The notes below the pieces were generated by a model, which made no database searches, was not told where the DNA came from, and worked only from the letters and a program-made list of their open reading frames with translations. A DNA stretch of 64,000 nt from positions 1 to 64,000 of the forward strand of contig DATATV010000060.1 in NCBI GenBank assembly GCA_036268615.1, given 5' to 3'. Within the stretch, counting starts at the first letter, position 1, and every line of letters begins with the position of its first letter. Shown here in pieces: positions 41,753 to 50,347 of the stretch. The position numbers and the translations under genes are program-made. The stretch comes from DATATV01 sp036268615 (GTDB taxonomy: Bacteria > Actinomycetota > Actinomycetes > Mycobacteriales > Pseudonocardiaceae).

Positions 41753-42912
41753 CCGGGACAGCCAACAACGGGAGCAACGGCAGCAACGGCGGTGGGGTGC
41801 GGCTGATCGACGCCGGCCAGCCGCCCGCCCGGTTCGCCAGAGGCTGGCACTGCCTTGGCCTCGCCGACTCCTTCCGGGACGGGAAACCGCACGCGGTCGA
41901 GGTGTTCGGCAGCAAGCTGGTCGTGTTCGCCGCCGCCGACGGCGCGCTCAACGTGCTGGACGGCTACTGCCGGCACATGGGCGGTGACCTCACCCAGGGC
42001 ACGGTGAAGGGCGACGCGATCGCCTGCCCGTTCCACGACTGGCGCTGGGGCGGCAACGGCCGCTGTGTGCAGATCCCCTACGCCCGGCGGATTCCACTGC
42101 GGGCGAAGACCCGGTCGTGGGTGACCACCGAGCAGAACCGGCAGCTGTTCGTCTGGAACGACCCGGAGGGCACGCCGCCGCCCGACGAGCTGGCCATCCC
42201 GCGGATCGACGCCGCGTTCAGCGACGAGTGGACCAACTGGACCTGGGACTCGGTGCTCATCGAGGGCGCGAACTGCCGGGAGATCATCGACAACGTCGTG
42301 GACATGGCGCACTTCTTCTACGTCCACTTCGCCTTCCCGACCTACTTCAAGAACGTCTTCGAGGGCCCGGTGGCCACCCAGTACTTGAACTCGCGGGGCC
42401 GGCCGGACGTGGCCGGCGGGTCGAACTACGCCGGCGAGGACAACACGCTGCGCTCCGAGGCATCGTACTTCGGACCCTCGTACATGATCAACTACCTGTG
42501 GCAGGAGTACAAGGGTTTCGGCATGGACGCGGTGCTGATCAACTGCCACTACCCGGTCACCGCGAACTCGTTCGTGTTGCAGTGGGGCGTCATCGTGAAG
42601 AAGTTCCCCGGTCTTGACGACGAGCACGCCGACCGGCTGGGCAAGAAGTTCGCCAAGGGCATCGGTGTCGGGTTCCTCCAGGACGTGGAGATCTGGCGCA
42701 ACAAGTCGCGGGTCGACAACCCGTTGCTGTGCGAGGAGGACGGCCCGGTCTACCAGTTGCGCCGCTGGTACGAGCAGTTCTATGTGGACGCCGCCGACGT
42801 GACCGAGGAGATGACCCAGCGGTTCGAGTTCGAGGTGGACACCGCGCGGGCCAACGAGGCCTGGCAGCAGGAGGTGGCGGCCAACCTGGCCGCCCGGGAA
42901 GCCGGAGCCTGA
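41749..42912 (+). CDS. kshA: 3-ketosteroid 9alpha-hydroxylase oxygenase KshA
   Basis: 387 residues, Rieske non-heme iron oxygenase. The Rieske cluster ligands are Cys74-x-His76 and Cys93-xx-His96 (YCRHMGG and CPFHDW); the catalytic iron site lies in DNVVDMAHFFYVH (His188, His193), with an Asp in FLQDVEIWRNK. An N-terminal NGSNGSNGGG tail is low-complexity and likely flexible. Coupled to kstD (ATGA), so the two reactions that open ring B are made together. Confidence 0.96.
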   Translation: MTGTANNGSNGSNGGGVRLIDAGQPPARFARGWHCLGLADSFRDGKPHAVEVFGSKLVVFAAADGALNVLDGYCRHMGGDLTQGTVKGDAIACPFHDWRWGGNGRCVQIPYARRIPLRAKTRSWVTTEQNRQLFVWNDPEGTPPPDELAIPRIDAAFSDEWTNWTWDSVLIEGANCREIIDNVVDMAHFFYVHFAFPTYFKNVFEGPVATQYLNSRGRPDVAGGSNYAGEDNTLRSEASYFGPSYMINYLWQEYKGFGMDAVLINCHYPVTANSFVLQWGVIVKKFPGLDDEHADRLGKKFAKGIGVGFLQDVEIWRNKSRVDNPLLCEEDGPVYQLRRWYEQFYVDAADVTEEMTQRFEFEVDTARANEAWQQEVAANLAAREAGA

Positions 42913-42915
42913 CCG

Positions 42916-43194
42916 GTGACGGCTGCCGACACCAGGGCCGAGCGCCGCGAGTACCTCGAAGCGGGACTGGCGCCGGTGCGCTGCCAGAGTTGCATCAACG
43001 AAGTGTTGGTGCGCAAGGCATCGGCCGCGCAGACCAGCATCCAGTGGACCACCGCGGCGGTCCGCCAATGCCCCGAGTTCGCCGCCCACAGCGCCGCCGG
43101 CCGGCCGACCGCGCTGGTGGACGGCTGCCACGCCCTGCGCGACAGCATCTGGCGGGCGGTCACCGAGGGCCAACTGGAGGTACCCGATGCCTGA
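42916..43194 (+). CDS. Small four-cysteine protein between kshA and kshB
   Basis: 92 residues, not recognised. Cys23 and Cys26 form CQSC, with Cys52 (QCPEF) and Cys71 (DGCHAL) further on, and His58 and His72 nearby: a possible four-cysteine zinc or iron-sulfur site. The first 20 residues are charged and helical (TRAERREYLEAGLAPVR). No transmembrane segment or signal peptide. GTG 42916 lies three bases after the kshA stop, and its stop overlaps the kshB ATG by eight bases, so it is translated with both KSH components. It could be a redox or assembly factor for the hydroxylase; that is inference from position and cysteines only. Confidence 0.78.
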   Translation: MTAADTRAERREYLEAGLAPVRCQSCINEVLVRKASAAQTSIQWTTAAVRQCPEFAAHSAAGRPTALVDGCHALRDSIWRAVTEGQLEVPDA

Positions 43195-44218
43195 GCGCTA
43201 CCACCGACTACGGGTGTCCGACGTGATCACCGAGACCGAGGACACCTGCTCGCTGGTCTTCGACATCCCGGCCGAGCTGACCGAGCGGTTCCGCTACCGG
43301 CCCGGCCAGTTCCTCACCATGCAGATCCCCAGCGCGGACCGCGAGTCGGTCGCCCGCTGCTACTCGCTGGCCAGTTCGCCGCACACCGGTGAGCCGCTCA
43401 AGGTCACCGTGAAGCGGACCATCGAGGGCTACGCCTCGCAGTGGATTCATGAGCACGTGCACGCCGGCAGCGTGTTGGAGGTGCTGCCACCGGCCGGCAC
43501 GTTCACCCCGCGCGCGCTGGACCGTGACTTCCTCTTCCTCGCCGCCGGCAGCGGGATCACCCCGGTCATGTCGATCATCTCCTCGGCGCTGGCCAAGGGC
43601 AGCGGGCAGCTCGTGTTGATCTACGCCAACCGGAACGAGCAGTCGGTGATCTTCGCCGCCCAGCTGGCCGAACTGGTCCGCGAGCAGCCGGACCGGTTCG
43701 TCGCGGTGCACTGGCTGGAGAGCCTGCACGGGCTGCCCGCCGAGGCCGGCCTGCGCGCGCTGGCCCGCCCGTTCACCGACCACGAGGCGTTCATCTGCGG
43801 ACCGACGCCGTTCATGGCCGCGGCCATGAACGCGCTGCACGGCCTGGGTATGCCCGGCACCCGGGTGCACGCGGAGCGGTTCCACTCGCTGACCGAGAAC
43901 CCGTTCGCCGCCGCCCCACCGACCGCCGCACCCGCCGACGGCGCGGTCACCACGGTCGAGGTTGCGCTCAACCAGGAGAAGCACACCATCGGCTGGCCGG
44001 CCGGGCAGCGGCTGCTGGACGCGCTGCTCGCGGCCGGGTTGGACGCGCCCTTCTCGTGCCGGGAGGGAAAGTGCGGCGCGTGCGCGTGCGTCGCACTGGA
44101 CGGGACGGTGACCATGAACAACAACGAGGTGCTCGACGAGCAGGACCTGGCCGACGGTTACATCCTGGCCTGCCAGTCCCTGCCGGACAGTGATTCGCTC
44201 ACCATCAGTTACGAGTGA
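43187..44218 (+). CDS. kshB: 3-ketosteroid 9alpha-hydroxylase reductase KshB
   Basis: 343 residues: FAD/NAD(P) reductase with RCYSLASSP near 57 for flavin, GSGITPVMSIISSAL near 118 and CGPTPFM near 205 for nucleotide. A proline/alanine linker follows, then a plant-type 2Fe-2S domain with Cys291, Cys296, Cys299 and Cys329. It moves electrons from NADH to KshA. In M. tuberculosis kshB is unlinked from kshA; here both are in one operon. It is the last gene of the kstD operon. Confidence 0.95.
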   Translation: MPERYHRLRVSDVITETEDTCSLVFDIPAELTERFRYRPGQFLTMQIPSADRESVARCYSLASSPHTGEPLKVTVKRTIEGYASQWIHEHVHAGSVLEVLPPAGTFTPRALDRDFLFLAAGSGITPVMSIISSALAKGSGQLVLIYANRNEQSVIFAAQLAELVREQPDRFVAVHWLESLHGLPAEAGLRALARPFTDHEAFICGPTPFMAAAMNALHGLGMPGTRVHAERFHSLTENPFAAAPPTAAPADGAVTTVEVALNQEKHTIGWPAGQRLLDALLAAGLDAPFSCREGKCGACACVALDGTVTMNNNEVLDEQDLADGYILACQSLPDSDSLTISYE

Positions 44219-44243
44219 CCGGCGCCGCCGCCCACCCCTCGGG

Positions 44244-44273
44244 TTGACGAATTCCGTTGTGCGGGACAACATT
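44244..44273 (+). promoter_or_regulatory. Possible promoter of the glucodextranase-like gene
   Basis: TTGACG (44244-44249) and AACATT (44268-44273) are 18 bases apart, with a 5-base inverted repeat GTTGT-gcggg-ACAAC between. The -10 match is weak. It lies in the 84-base gap after kshB. Confidence 0.3.
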
Positions 44274-44302
44274 CTCCCGCTTGCCTCAGCGGGGAGGTCG
44301 TC

Positions 44303-47300
44303 ATGCGCTCGTCACGGCTGTCGGTACGGCTGTCGGTACTGTGCGGGATCGCGCTGTTGCTGCTCGGAGCGTCGACCGGGGTGGCGGTGGCGAGCGGGAC
44401 GGCACCCGGTGGGCCGGGCGCGCCCTCCTACTTCGACCTGGCCCGCAAGGACTGCGTCGGCACGGCCGAGAACGGCACGTCGAAGGTCTGGTACACGGTG
44501 GCCGGCGGGGTGCTGTCGGACGTGTACGAGCCGACCGTGGACAACACGAACGTGGGCACGTTGCAGTACCTCGTCACCGACGGGTCGAGCTTCACCGACC
44601 TCCAGACCCGGGACACCAGCTACACGGTCAGCGCCGACCCGACCGGGATGACCTGCACGGTCACCGCGACCAGCAGCAAGCACCACTACCAGCTGATCAC
44701 CACGTACCTGACCGATCCCGGCCGGGACAGCGTGGTCATGCGCACCCAGCTGCGGTCGCTGCCCGGCGGCGGGCCCGCGTCCCGACTGCGGGTGTTCGCC
44801 CGGCTGGACGCGCACGTCAACGGCAACGGCGGGAGCGGCAGTGCGAACGGCGGCGCGGACTCCGGGGTGGTCGACCGGGTCGGCGGCGCGGCGGTCCCGG
44901 TGGTCTACGACACCGGCACGGCCAGCCAGGCGGTGAACCGCAACTATGCGGTGCCCACGTACCTGGCGCTGCGGTCCACCGGCGCGAACGGGCCTGCCAG
45001 CGTCGGCTACGCCGGCACCGCCAGCGACGGACTGACCACAGTGGACACCACGCACGCGCTGGGCACGACATACGCCTCGGCGCCGAACGGGCACATCGTC
45101 GCCACCGAGGACGTGACGCCGAAGGCAGGCGGCGAGGTCACCCTGGCGCTGGGCTTCGGCCGTACCGAGTCCGCCGCGGTGAGCACCGCCGGCGCGTCGC
45201 TGGCCAAGCCGTTCGTGCTCACCCAGGCCCAGTACCAGCTCGGCTGGCAGGGCTACGACCTGCACCTGAAGTCGCCGGGTGCGCAGTCGGCGCAGAACCG
45301 GTCGGCCTACTACCTGTCGGCGAACGTGCTGAAGGCCAGTGAGGACAAGACCTATCCGGGTGCGATCGTCGCGTCGCTGGCCAGCCCGTGGGGCCAGGCG
45401 GTGAACGCGGGCACGGTCAGCAACGGCCTGCCGGTGTACTTCGGTTCCTACCGCGAGGTGTTCGCCCGGGACCTGTACGAGATCTTCACCGGCCTGCTGG
45501 TGGACGGCGACCTGGCCACCGCCCGGGACGCCACCTACTTCGTGTTCGACCGCCAGCAGTTGGCCACCGGTGAGATCCCGCGCAACTCGCTGCTCAACGG
45601 CAAGGCCGCGCCGGACACCGGTGGCGACCAGTTGGACGAGACCGCGTACCCGATCCTGATGGCCTACCAGGCCGGCATCGGCGGGGACACCACGTTGTGG
45701 CAGCAGCACATCCGGCCGGCGGCTGACTACCTGGTCGCGCACGGGCCCTCGTTCGGCGTCGAACGGTGGGAGGAACAGTCCGGGTACTCGCCGTCCACCA
45801 TCGCCGCCGAGATCGCCGGACTGACCGCGGCCGCGACCATCGCGGCCCAGCACGGCGACGACGACCGGGCCCAGCTCTACCAGGCCACCGCCGACGAATT
45901 CCAACGGCAGATCACCGCCTGGACGGTGACCAGCACCGGTCCGGACGCGCCGCGTTACTTCATCCGACTGGCCAAGACCGGCGACCCGAACGCGGCGATC
46001 AGCTACAGCCTCGGCAACGGCGGTCCGACCGTGGACCAGCGTCAGGTGATCGACGGCGGCTTCCAGGAACTGGTCCGACTGGGTGAACTACCGGCCAGCG
46101 ACCCGGATGTGCAGGCGTCACTTTCCGTGCTGGACAAGCAGATCTCGGTGCGGACGCCGAGCGGCACCGGCTACTACCGATATGGCACCTCGGTCTCGGA
46201 CGGCAGCGCGGACGGCTACGGCGACTGTTATCAGCCCAGCCAGACCTCGTGCACCGTGCCCGGCCAGCCGTGGCCGACGACCGACGTGGGCACCGGGCAC
46301 CTGTGGCCGGTGCTGTCCGGCGAGCGCGCCGAGTCCGATCTCGCCCAGCACGACAAGTCGGGGGCGAGCGCCCTGCTGAACTCGATGATCCAGTTCTCCT
46401 CCGGCGTCGGGCTGGTGCCCGAACAGGCGTGGGAGGACCCGGACCTGGCCGCGTCGCCGTTCGGCAGCGACCCGACCACCGCGTCCATCGGCTTCGCCGA
46501 CGGCAAGGCGGCCGGCTCGGCGTCGCCGCTGTCCTGGGCACAGGCACAGGAACTCCGGCTGGTCGCCGACATCGGCGCCGGCAAGGCACTGGAGCAGCCG
46601 GCCATCACCACCCAGCGTTACGTCACCCACGCCCCGCCCGGCACCGCGCCGCTCACCCTGACCGGCCCGGCGGCCAACAGCACCATCGAAGGCGCGACCA
46701 CCACCGTCACCGGTACGACGACGGCCGGGGCGCACGTGGTCGTCCAGTCCACCGACACGGACACCGGGGCGGCCGCGGCCGTCGGCGCGGCCACCGCGGC
46801 GGCGAACGGCACGTTCGCGGTGAGCGTGCCGATCGGCTTCGGCACGAACGTGCTGACGGCCGCGGCGAGCACGGCGGCCGGCGCCACCGGGTACGCGCAG
46901 CTCTCGGTCATCGGCGACATCGTCGGCGGCACGACCGTGCTGGACGTGACCGACCCGACCGGCGACGACAACGGTCCGGGCAGCTACCAGTACCCGACCG
47001 CGGCCGACTTCGTCGCCGGCTCCTACGACCTCACCCGGTTCCAGGTGATCGAACTGGGTAGCACCGTCTACCTGCGAACCACGCTGCGCACACTCGTGCC
47101 GACGTTCGGCAACGTGATGGGGGCGCAGCTGCTCGACGTGTACGTGCACCAGCCCGCCGCGACCAGCACGTCCACCACGGCGGCGTTCCTGTCCCGCAAC
47201 TACACGATCACCCCGGCCGACGCGTGGGCCCAGCGGATCGAGGTGCAGGGCTTCGCCGCGCCGGTCTGGCAGAACGCGACCGGAGGGTCGGTCGGCACGC

Positions 47301-47635
47301 CGAGCGTGGTCGCCTCCACCGTCGCCGACACGATCACCATCGCGCTGCCGGCGGCCGGCTTCGGCACCCCGGCCGCGGGCTGGTCGTTCGCGGTCGCGCT
47401 GACCGGGCAGGACGGCTTCAGCGCCGACCAGGCCAGGGCGTTCACCGCGAACCCGCAGGACTTCTCGTTCGGCGTGTGTCCGGTCGGTGGGACCAGCCCG
47501 ATCTGCGCGGTGGACCCGGGTACGGTGGCCAAGGCCATGGACGTGCTCACTCCGGCGGGCGTCGACCAGGCCACCGAGTTGGACCCGACGAGGGGTCCGG
47601 TGGTGATCGGTGCCGTGCCCGTGTCGACGGGCTGA
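44303..47635 (+). CDS. Secreted glucodextranase-like GH15 enzyme
   Basis: 1110 residues. A signal peptide covers about 1-31 (hydrophobic LSVLCGIALLLLGASTGVAVAS). A glucodextranase N-like beta domain (about 40-320) precedes a GH15 (alpha/alpha)6 barrel (about 330-760), an Ig-like B domain (about 775-865) and a C domain (about 870-1095), the order known from Arthrobacter glucodextranase. General acid is in RWEEQSGYSPS near 488 and base in PEQAWED near 706. It should release glucose from dextran or starch-like glucans outside the cell. GGGGAGG precedes ATG 44303. It is unrelated to steroids. Confidence 0.9.
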   Translation: MRSSRLSVRLSVLCGIALLLLGASTGVAVASGTAPGGPGAPSYFDLARKDCVGTAENGTSKVWYTVAGGVLSDVYEPTVDNTNVGTLQYLVTDGSSFTDLQTRDTSYTVSADPTGMTCTVTATSSKHHYQLITTYLTDPGRDSVVMRTQLRSLPGGGPASRLRVFARLDAHVNGNGGSGSANGGADSGVVDRVGGAAVPVVYDTGTASQAVNRNYAVPTYLALRSTGANGPASVGYAGTASDGLTTVDTTHALGTTYASAPNGHIVATEDVTPKAGGEVTLALGFGRTESAAVSTAGASLAKPFVLTQAQYQLGWQGYDLHLKSPGAQSAQNRSAYYLSANVLKASEDKTYPGAIVASLASPWGQAVNAGTVSNGLPVYFGSYREVFARDLYEIFTGLLVDGDLATARDATYFVFDRQQLATGEIPRNSLLNGKAAPDTGGDQLDETAYPILMAYQAGIGGDTTLWQQHIRPAADYLVAHGPSFGVERWEEQSGYSPSTIAAEIAGLTAAATIAAQHGDDDRAQLYQATADEFQRQITAWTVTSTGPDAPRYFIRLAKTGDPNAAISYSLGNGGPTVDQRQVIDGGFQELVRLGELPASDPDVQASLSVLDKQISVRTPSGTGYYRYGTSVSDGSADGYGDCYQPSQTSCTVPGQPWPTTDVGTGHLWPVLSGERAESDLAQHDKSGASALLNSMIQFSSGVGLVPEQAWEDPDLAASPFGSDPTTASIGFADGKAAGSASPLSWAQAQELRLVADIGAGKALEQPAITTQRYVTHAPPGTAPLTLTGPAANSTIEGATTTVTGTTTAGAHVVVQSTDTDTGAAAAVGAATAAANGTFAVSVPIGFGTNVLTAAASTAAGATGYAQLSVIGDIVGGTTVLDVTDPTGDDNGPGSYQYPTAADFVAGSYDLTRFQVIELGSTVYLRTTLRTLVPTFGNVMGAQLLDVYVHQPAATSTSTTAAFLSRNYTITPADAWAQRIEVQGFAAPVWQNATGGSVGTPSVVASTVADTITIALPAAGFGTPAAGWSFAVALTGQDGFSADQARAFTANPQDFSFGVCPVGGTSPICAVDPGTVAKAMDVLTPAGVDQATELDPTRGPVVIGAVPVSTG

Positions 47636-47649
47636 GTTCAGGAGAGCGC

Positions 47650-48669
47650 ATGGCCTACCTTGCCGCGTCCAGCCGCTACGACTCGATGAGCTACCGCCGG
47701 TGCGGTCGCAGCGGGCTGAAGCTGCCGGCGATCTCGTTGGGGCTGTGGCACAACTTCGGGCACGAGAAGGACCTGGACACCCAGCGCGCGGTGCTCCGCC
47801 GCGCGTTCGACCTCGGCGTGACGCACTTCGACCTGGCCAACAACTACGGCCCGCCGCCCGGCTCGGCCGAGCAGAACTTCGGCCGGGTACTCGCCCACGA
47901 CCTGCGCAGCTACCGGGACGAGCTGGTCATCTCCTCCAAGGCGGGTTACGACATGTGGCCGGGCCCCTACGGTGAGTTCGGCTCACGCAAGTACCTGCTG
48001 GCCAGCCTGGACCAGTCACTGCGCCGACTGGGTCTGGACTACGTCGACATCTTCTACTCACACCGGTTCGACCCGGACACGCCGCTGACCGAGACGATGG
48101 GCGCGCTGGACACGGCGGTCCGCTCCGGTCGCGCGCTGTACGCCGGCATCTCGAACTACTCGCCGGAGCAGACCCGCGCGGCGGCCACCATCCTGGCCGA
48201 CCTGGGCACCCCGCTGCTCATCCACCAGCCGTCGTACTCGATGTTCAATCGCAAGCCCGAGCCCGATCTGGTGGCCACCGTCGGCGAGTTGGGCGTCGGT
48301 CTGATCGGCTTCTCCCCGCTGGCCCAGGGCATGTTGACCAACCGCTACCTGGACGGCATCCCGGCCGACTCGCGCGCCGCCAAGGCGCACTTCCTGCGGC
48401 CGGAACAGCTGACCACCTCCCGTCTGGACCGGGTCCGCGGCCTACAGGACATCGCCACGGCACGCGGCCAGTCCCTCGCCCAGCTCGCGCTCGCCTGGAC
48501 GCTGCGCGACGACCGGGTGACCTCCACGCTGATCGGCGCGAGCAGCGTCGCCCAACTGGAGTCGAACGTGGCCGCGCTGGACAACCTCACCTTCACCCAG
48601 GACGAACTCGACCACATCGACAAGTTCGCGGTCCAGCCCGGGACGGACATCTGGAGTCAGGCGGACTGA
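47650..48669 (+). CDS. Aldo/keto reductase, YghZ/L-glyceraldehyde-phosphate-reductase type
   Basis: 339 residues. It has SYRRCGRSGLKLPAISLGLWHNFG near 15, NNYGPPPGSAEQNFG near 57 with the catalytic Tyr, ISSKAGYDMWPGPYGEFGSRKYL near 97 and YSHRFDPDTPL near 138, typical of the YghZ/Kv-beta-like AKR group that acts on small aldehydes. CAGGAGAG before ATG 47650, 14 bases after the glucodextranase stop, suggests an operon. Its 3' end overlaps the convergent VOC gene by 13 bases. Confidence 0.91.
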   Translation: MAYLAASSRYDSMSYRRCGRSGLKLPAISLGLWHNFGHEKDLDTQRAVLRRAFDLGVTHFDLANNYGPPPGSAEQNFGRVLAHDLRSYRDELVISSKAGYDMWPGPYGEFGSRKYLLASLDQSLRRLGLDYVDIFYSHRFDPDTPLTETMGALDTAVRSGRALYAGISNYSPEQTRAAATILADLGTPLLIHQPSYSMFNRKPEPDLVATVGELGVGLIGFSPLAQGMLTNRYLDGIPADSRAAKAHFLRPEQLTTSRLDRVRGLQDIATARGQSLAQLALAWTLRDDRVTSTLIGASSVAQLESNVAALDNLTFTQDELDHIDKFAVQPGTDIWSQAD

Positions 48670-49085
48670 GTTTGTTCCGTCGCGACGGTGATGTTGACCA
48701 ACCACGGCACGCCGAACCGGTCCACCAGCTGGCCGAACTCGTCGCCCCACATCTGCTTCTCCAACGGCATGGCCACGTCGCCACCGTCGGCCAGCTTGTC
48801 GAAGTAGCCGTGCAGCTCGGCCGAGTCGTCGCCACTCAGGCTCACGGTGATGGCACTGCCGGGAGTGTGCGGTCTTCCGGGTGGGGTGTCGGAACCCATG
48901 ATGGTGAACCCGCTCGGGGTTTCCAGCATGGCGTGCATGATCTTGTCCGCGATCGGCGAGTCGGCCGCGCCGAACTCGCCAAAAGTGTGCATCGTCAGGG
49001 TGCCGCCGAAGACGCCCTCGTAGAACTCCATCGCCTGGCGAGCGTTGTCAGCGAAGCTGATGTACGGGTTGAGACGAGAGACCAC
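48657..49085 (-). CDS. VOC-superfamily (PhnB-like) protein
   Basis: 142 residues of glyoxalase/PhnB fold: SRLNPYISFADNARQAMEFYEGVFGG, MHTFGEFG, IMHAMLETPSGFTIMGSD and a C-terminal WGDEFGQLVDRFGVPWLVN, the DGBP/3-demethylubiquinone-like signature. The start is GTG 49085 with AAGGAG 6 bases upstream; the longer open frame to 49127 lacks a ribosome site. The function is unknown; related proteins bind small ligands or metals. Confidence 0.87.
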   Translation of the reverse strand: MVSRLNPYISFADNARQAMEFYEGVFGGTLTMHTFGEFGAADSPIADKIMHAMLETPSGFTIMGSDTPPGRPHTPGSAITVSLSGDDSAELHGYFDKLADGGDVAMPLEKQMWGDEFGQLVDRFGVPWLVNITVATEQTQSA

Positions 49086-49177
49086 TGGGTGCTCCTTCAA
49101 TCGGGCCCGGTCGTACGGAAGGAGCATCGTCGCAGATCAACTACACTGCCACAACAGGAACAAGGCCCTGGAATTGT

Positions 49178-50320
49178 TCACCGAGAACGGTACGGTTCGG
49201 CCAGCGGCCGCGAACTGAACCCGGCCCGCACGGCCCGCGCGGTCTCCGCCGCCGCGCCGGCCGCGACATAACGCTGATTGCGGCCATGCCCGAGTTCGGC
49301 AACCAGTCCGGCCGCTTTCAACCCCTGTAGGTCCCGAACGGACTGATCCCGGGTCAGCTCCTCGTCCTTGGCGTAGGTCGTCCGCCGCACACCACCGGGC
49401 CGAGTGCCCGCATAAACAGCCGAGACACTGCGCTCCGGCAGGCCGGCCGCGGCGACCAGGCTGACCAGCGACACCCACACCTGAGCCGCGATCTCGATCC
49501 GACGGCGCACCAGTTGAGCTTGTTTGTGATGTGCGGTAAGGGAAAACCGAACCCAGCTGTGCGCATCCCGCTCCGGCTGGTAGGACTCACCCATCTCGTT
49601 CAGCGCGGCGTAGTAGCTGGTTGTGTTGGTCAGCGAGGAACCGAGCCACTCCTCGATGCTGGAGAACTCCGGTGCGAGGACCTGCTCGCGGGCCAACACG
49701 AGGGTGTGCAGGCAGCGGGACATTCGACCGTTGCCGTCCTTCCACGGATGAATACTGACCAGGTTGAGATGCGCCATGGCGGCACGCACACAGGCGGGGG
49801 CGTCAAGATCGCCGCGCTCCAGCCAGTCGCACAACTCGTCCATCAGACCGGGGACCAACTCGGCCTCCGGGCCCGTGTACACCGGCGGTTCATCAGGCGG
49901 TCCAGAGACCCAGATCCCGCCGGTACGGAGGCGTCCCGGAGCGTTACGGATCGCGTGCCGCAAAACCATGAAATGCAAGGCGGACAACAGCATCGGGTGA
50001 TAACTGAACACGTCGAACTTGGCTGCCTGCTGAACGTAGGTCAGCGCATCCTTGTAACCCTCGACCGCATCCCTGGTCGCCTGATCGGGGTCGGTCGACA
50101 GTTCCTCGTCCGATGCCAGCGCCTCGGCATCGGCAGGATTGATTGTATAACCCTCGATCGTTGTCGACCCTCGAATTGCGCCGGCGACCAAGGTACGGCG
50201 CAACTGACCGAGCCAGCGTGGCGGATGTGCCACCTGGTAACGCAGATCGACGCGGAACTGTTCAATCTCACCAAGGACGCGTTTGTCCGCGGCAGTCAAT
50301 CGAGGCACCTGATACAGCAT
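49178..50320 (-). CDS. Fic-domain protein with built-in inhibitory helix
   Basis: 380 residues. The Fic motif HPWKDGNGR lies at 191-199 with Arg as in AMP-transferring enzymes, and S-T-T-I-E-G at 52-57 matches the inhibitory (S/T)xxxE(G/N) motif, so it is a class II Fic with intramolecular autoinhibition. A C-terminal winged-helix-like domain is likely (about 300-370, LTRDQSVRDLQGLKAAGL). Fic enzymes transfer AMP to protein hydroxyls. The target is unknown. It is an accessory gene within the steroid locus, 26 bases after the ltp2 end on the same strand. Confidence 0.92.
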   Translation of the reverse strand: MLYQVPRLTAADKRVLGEIEQFRVDLRYQVAHPPRWLGQLRRTLVAGAIRGSTTIEGYTINPADAEALASDEELSTDPDQATRDAVEGYKDALTYVQQAAKFDVFSYHPMLLSALHFMVLRHAIRNAPGRLRTGGIWVSGPPDEPPVYTGPEAELVPGLMDELCDWLERGDLDAPACVRAAMAHLNLVSIHPWKDGNGRMSRCLHTLVLAREQVLAPEFSSIEEWLGSSLTNTTSYYAALNEMGESYQPERDAHSWVRFSLTAHHKQAQLVRRRIEIAAQVWVSLVSLVAAAGLPERSVSAVYAGTRPGGVRRTTYAKDEELTRDQSVRDLQGLKAAGLVAELGHGRNQRYVAAGAAAETARAVRAGFSSRPLAEPYRSR

Positions 50321-50326
50321 GCTTCC

Positions 50327-50347
50327 ACGCTACATAGCTCGTAGCGT
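50327..50347 (-). terminator. Hairpin between Fic and Ltp2 genes
   Basis: ACGCTAC-atagctc-GTAGCGT, seven pairs with a seven-base loop, reaches the ltp2 stop at 50347 and lies 7 bases before the Fic start. Without a U tract it may be a terminator of the Chs operon or an operator for the Fic gene. Confidence 0.4.
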
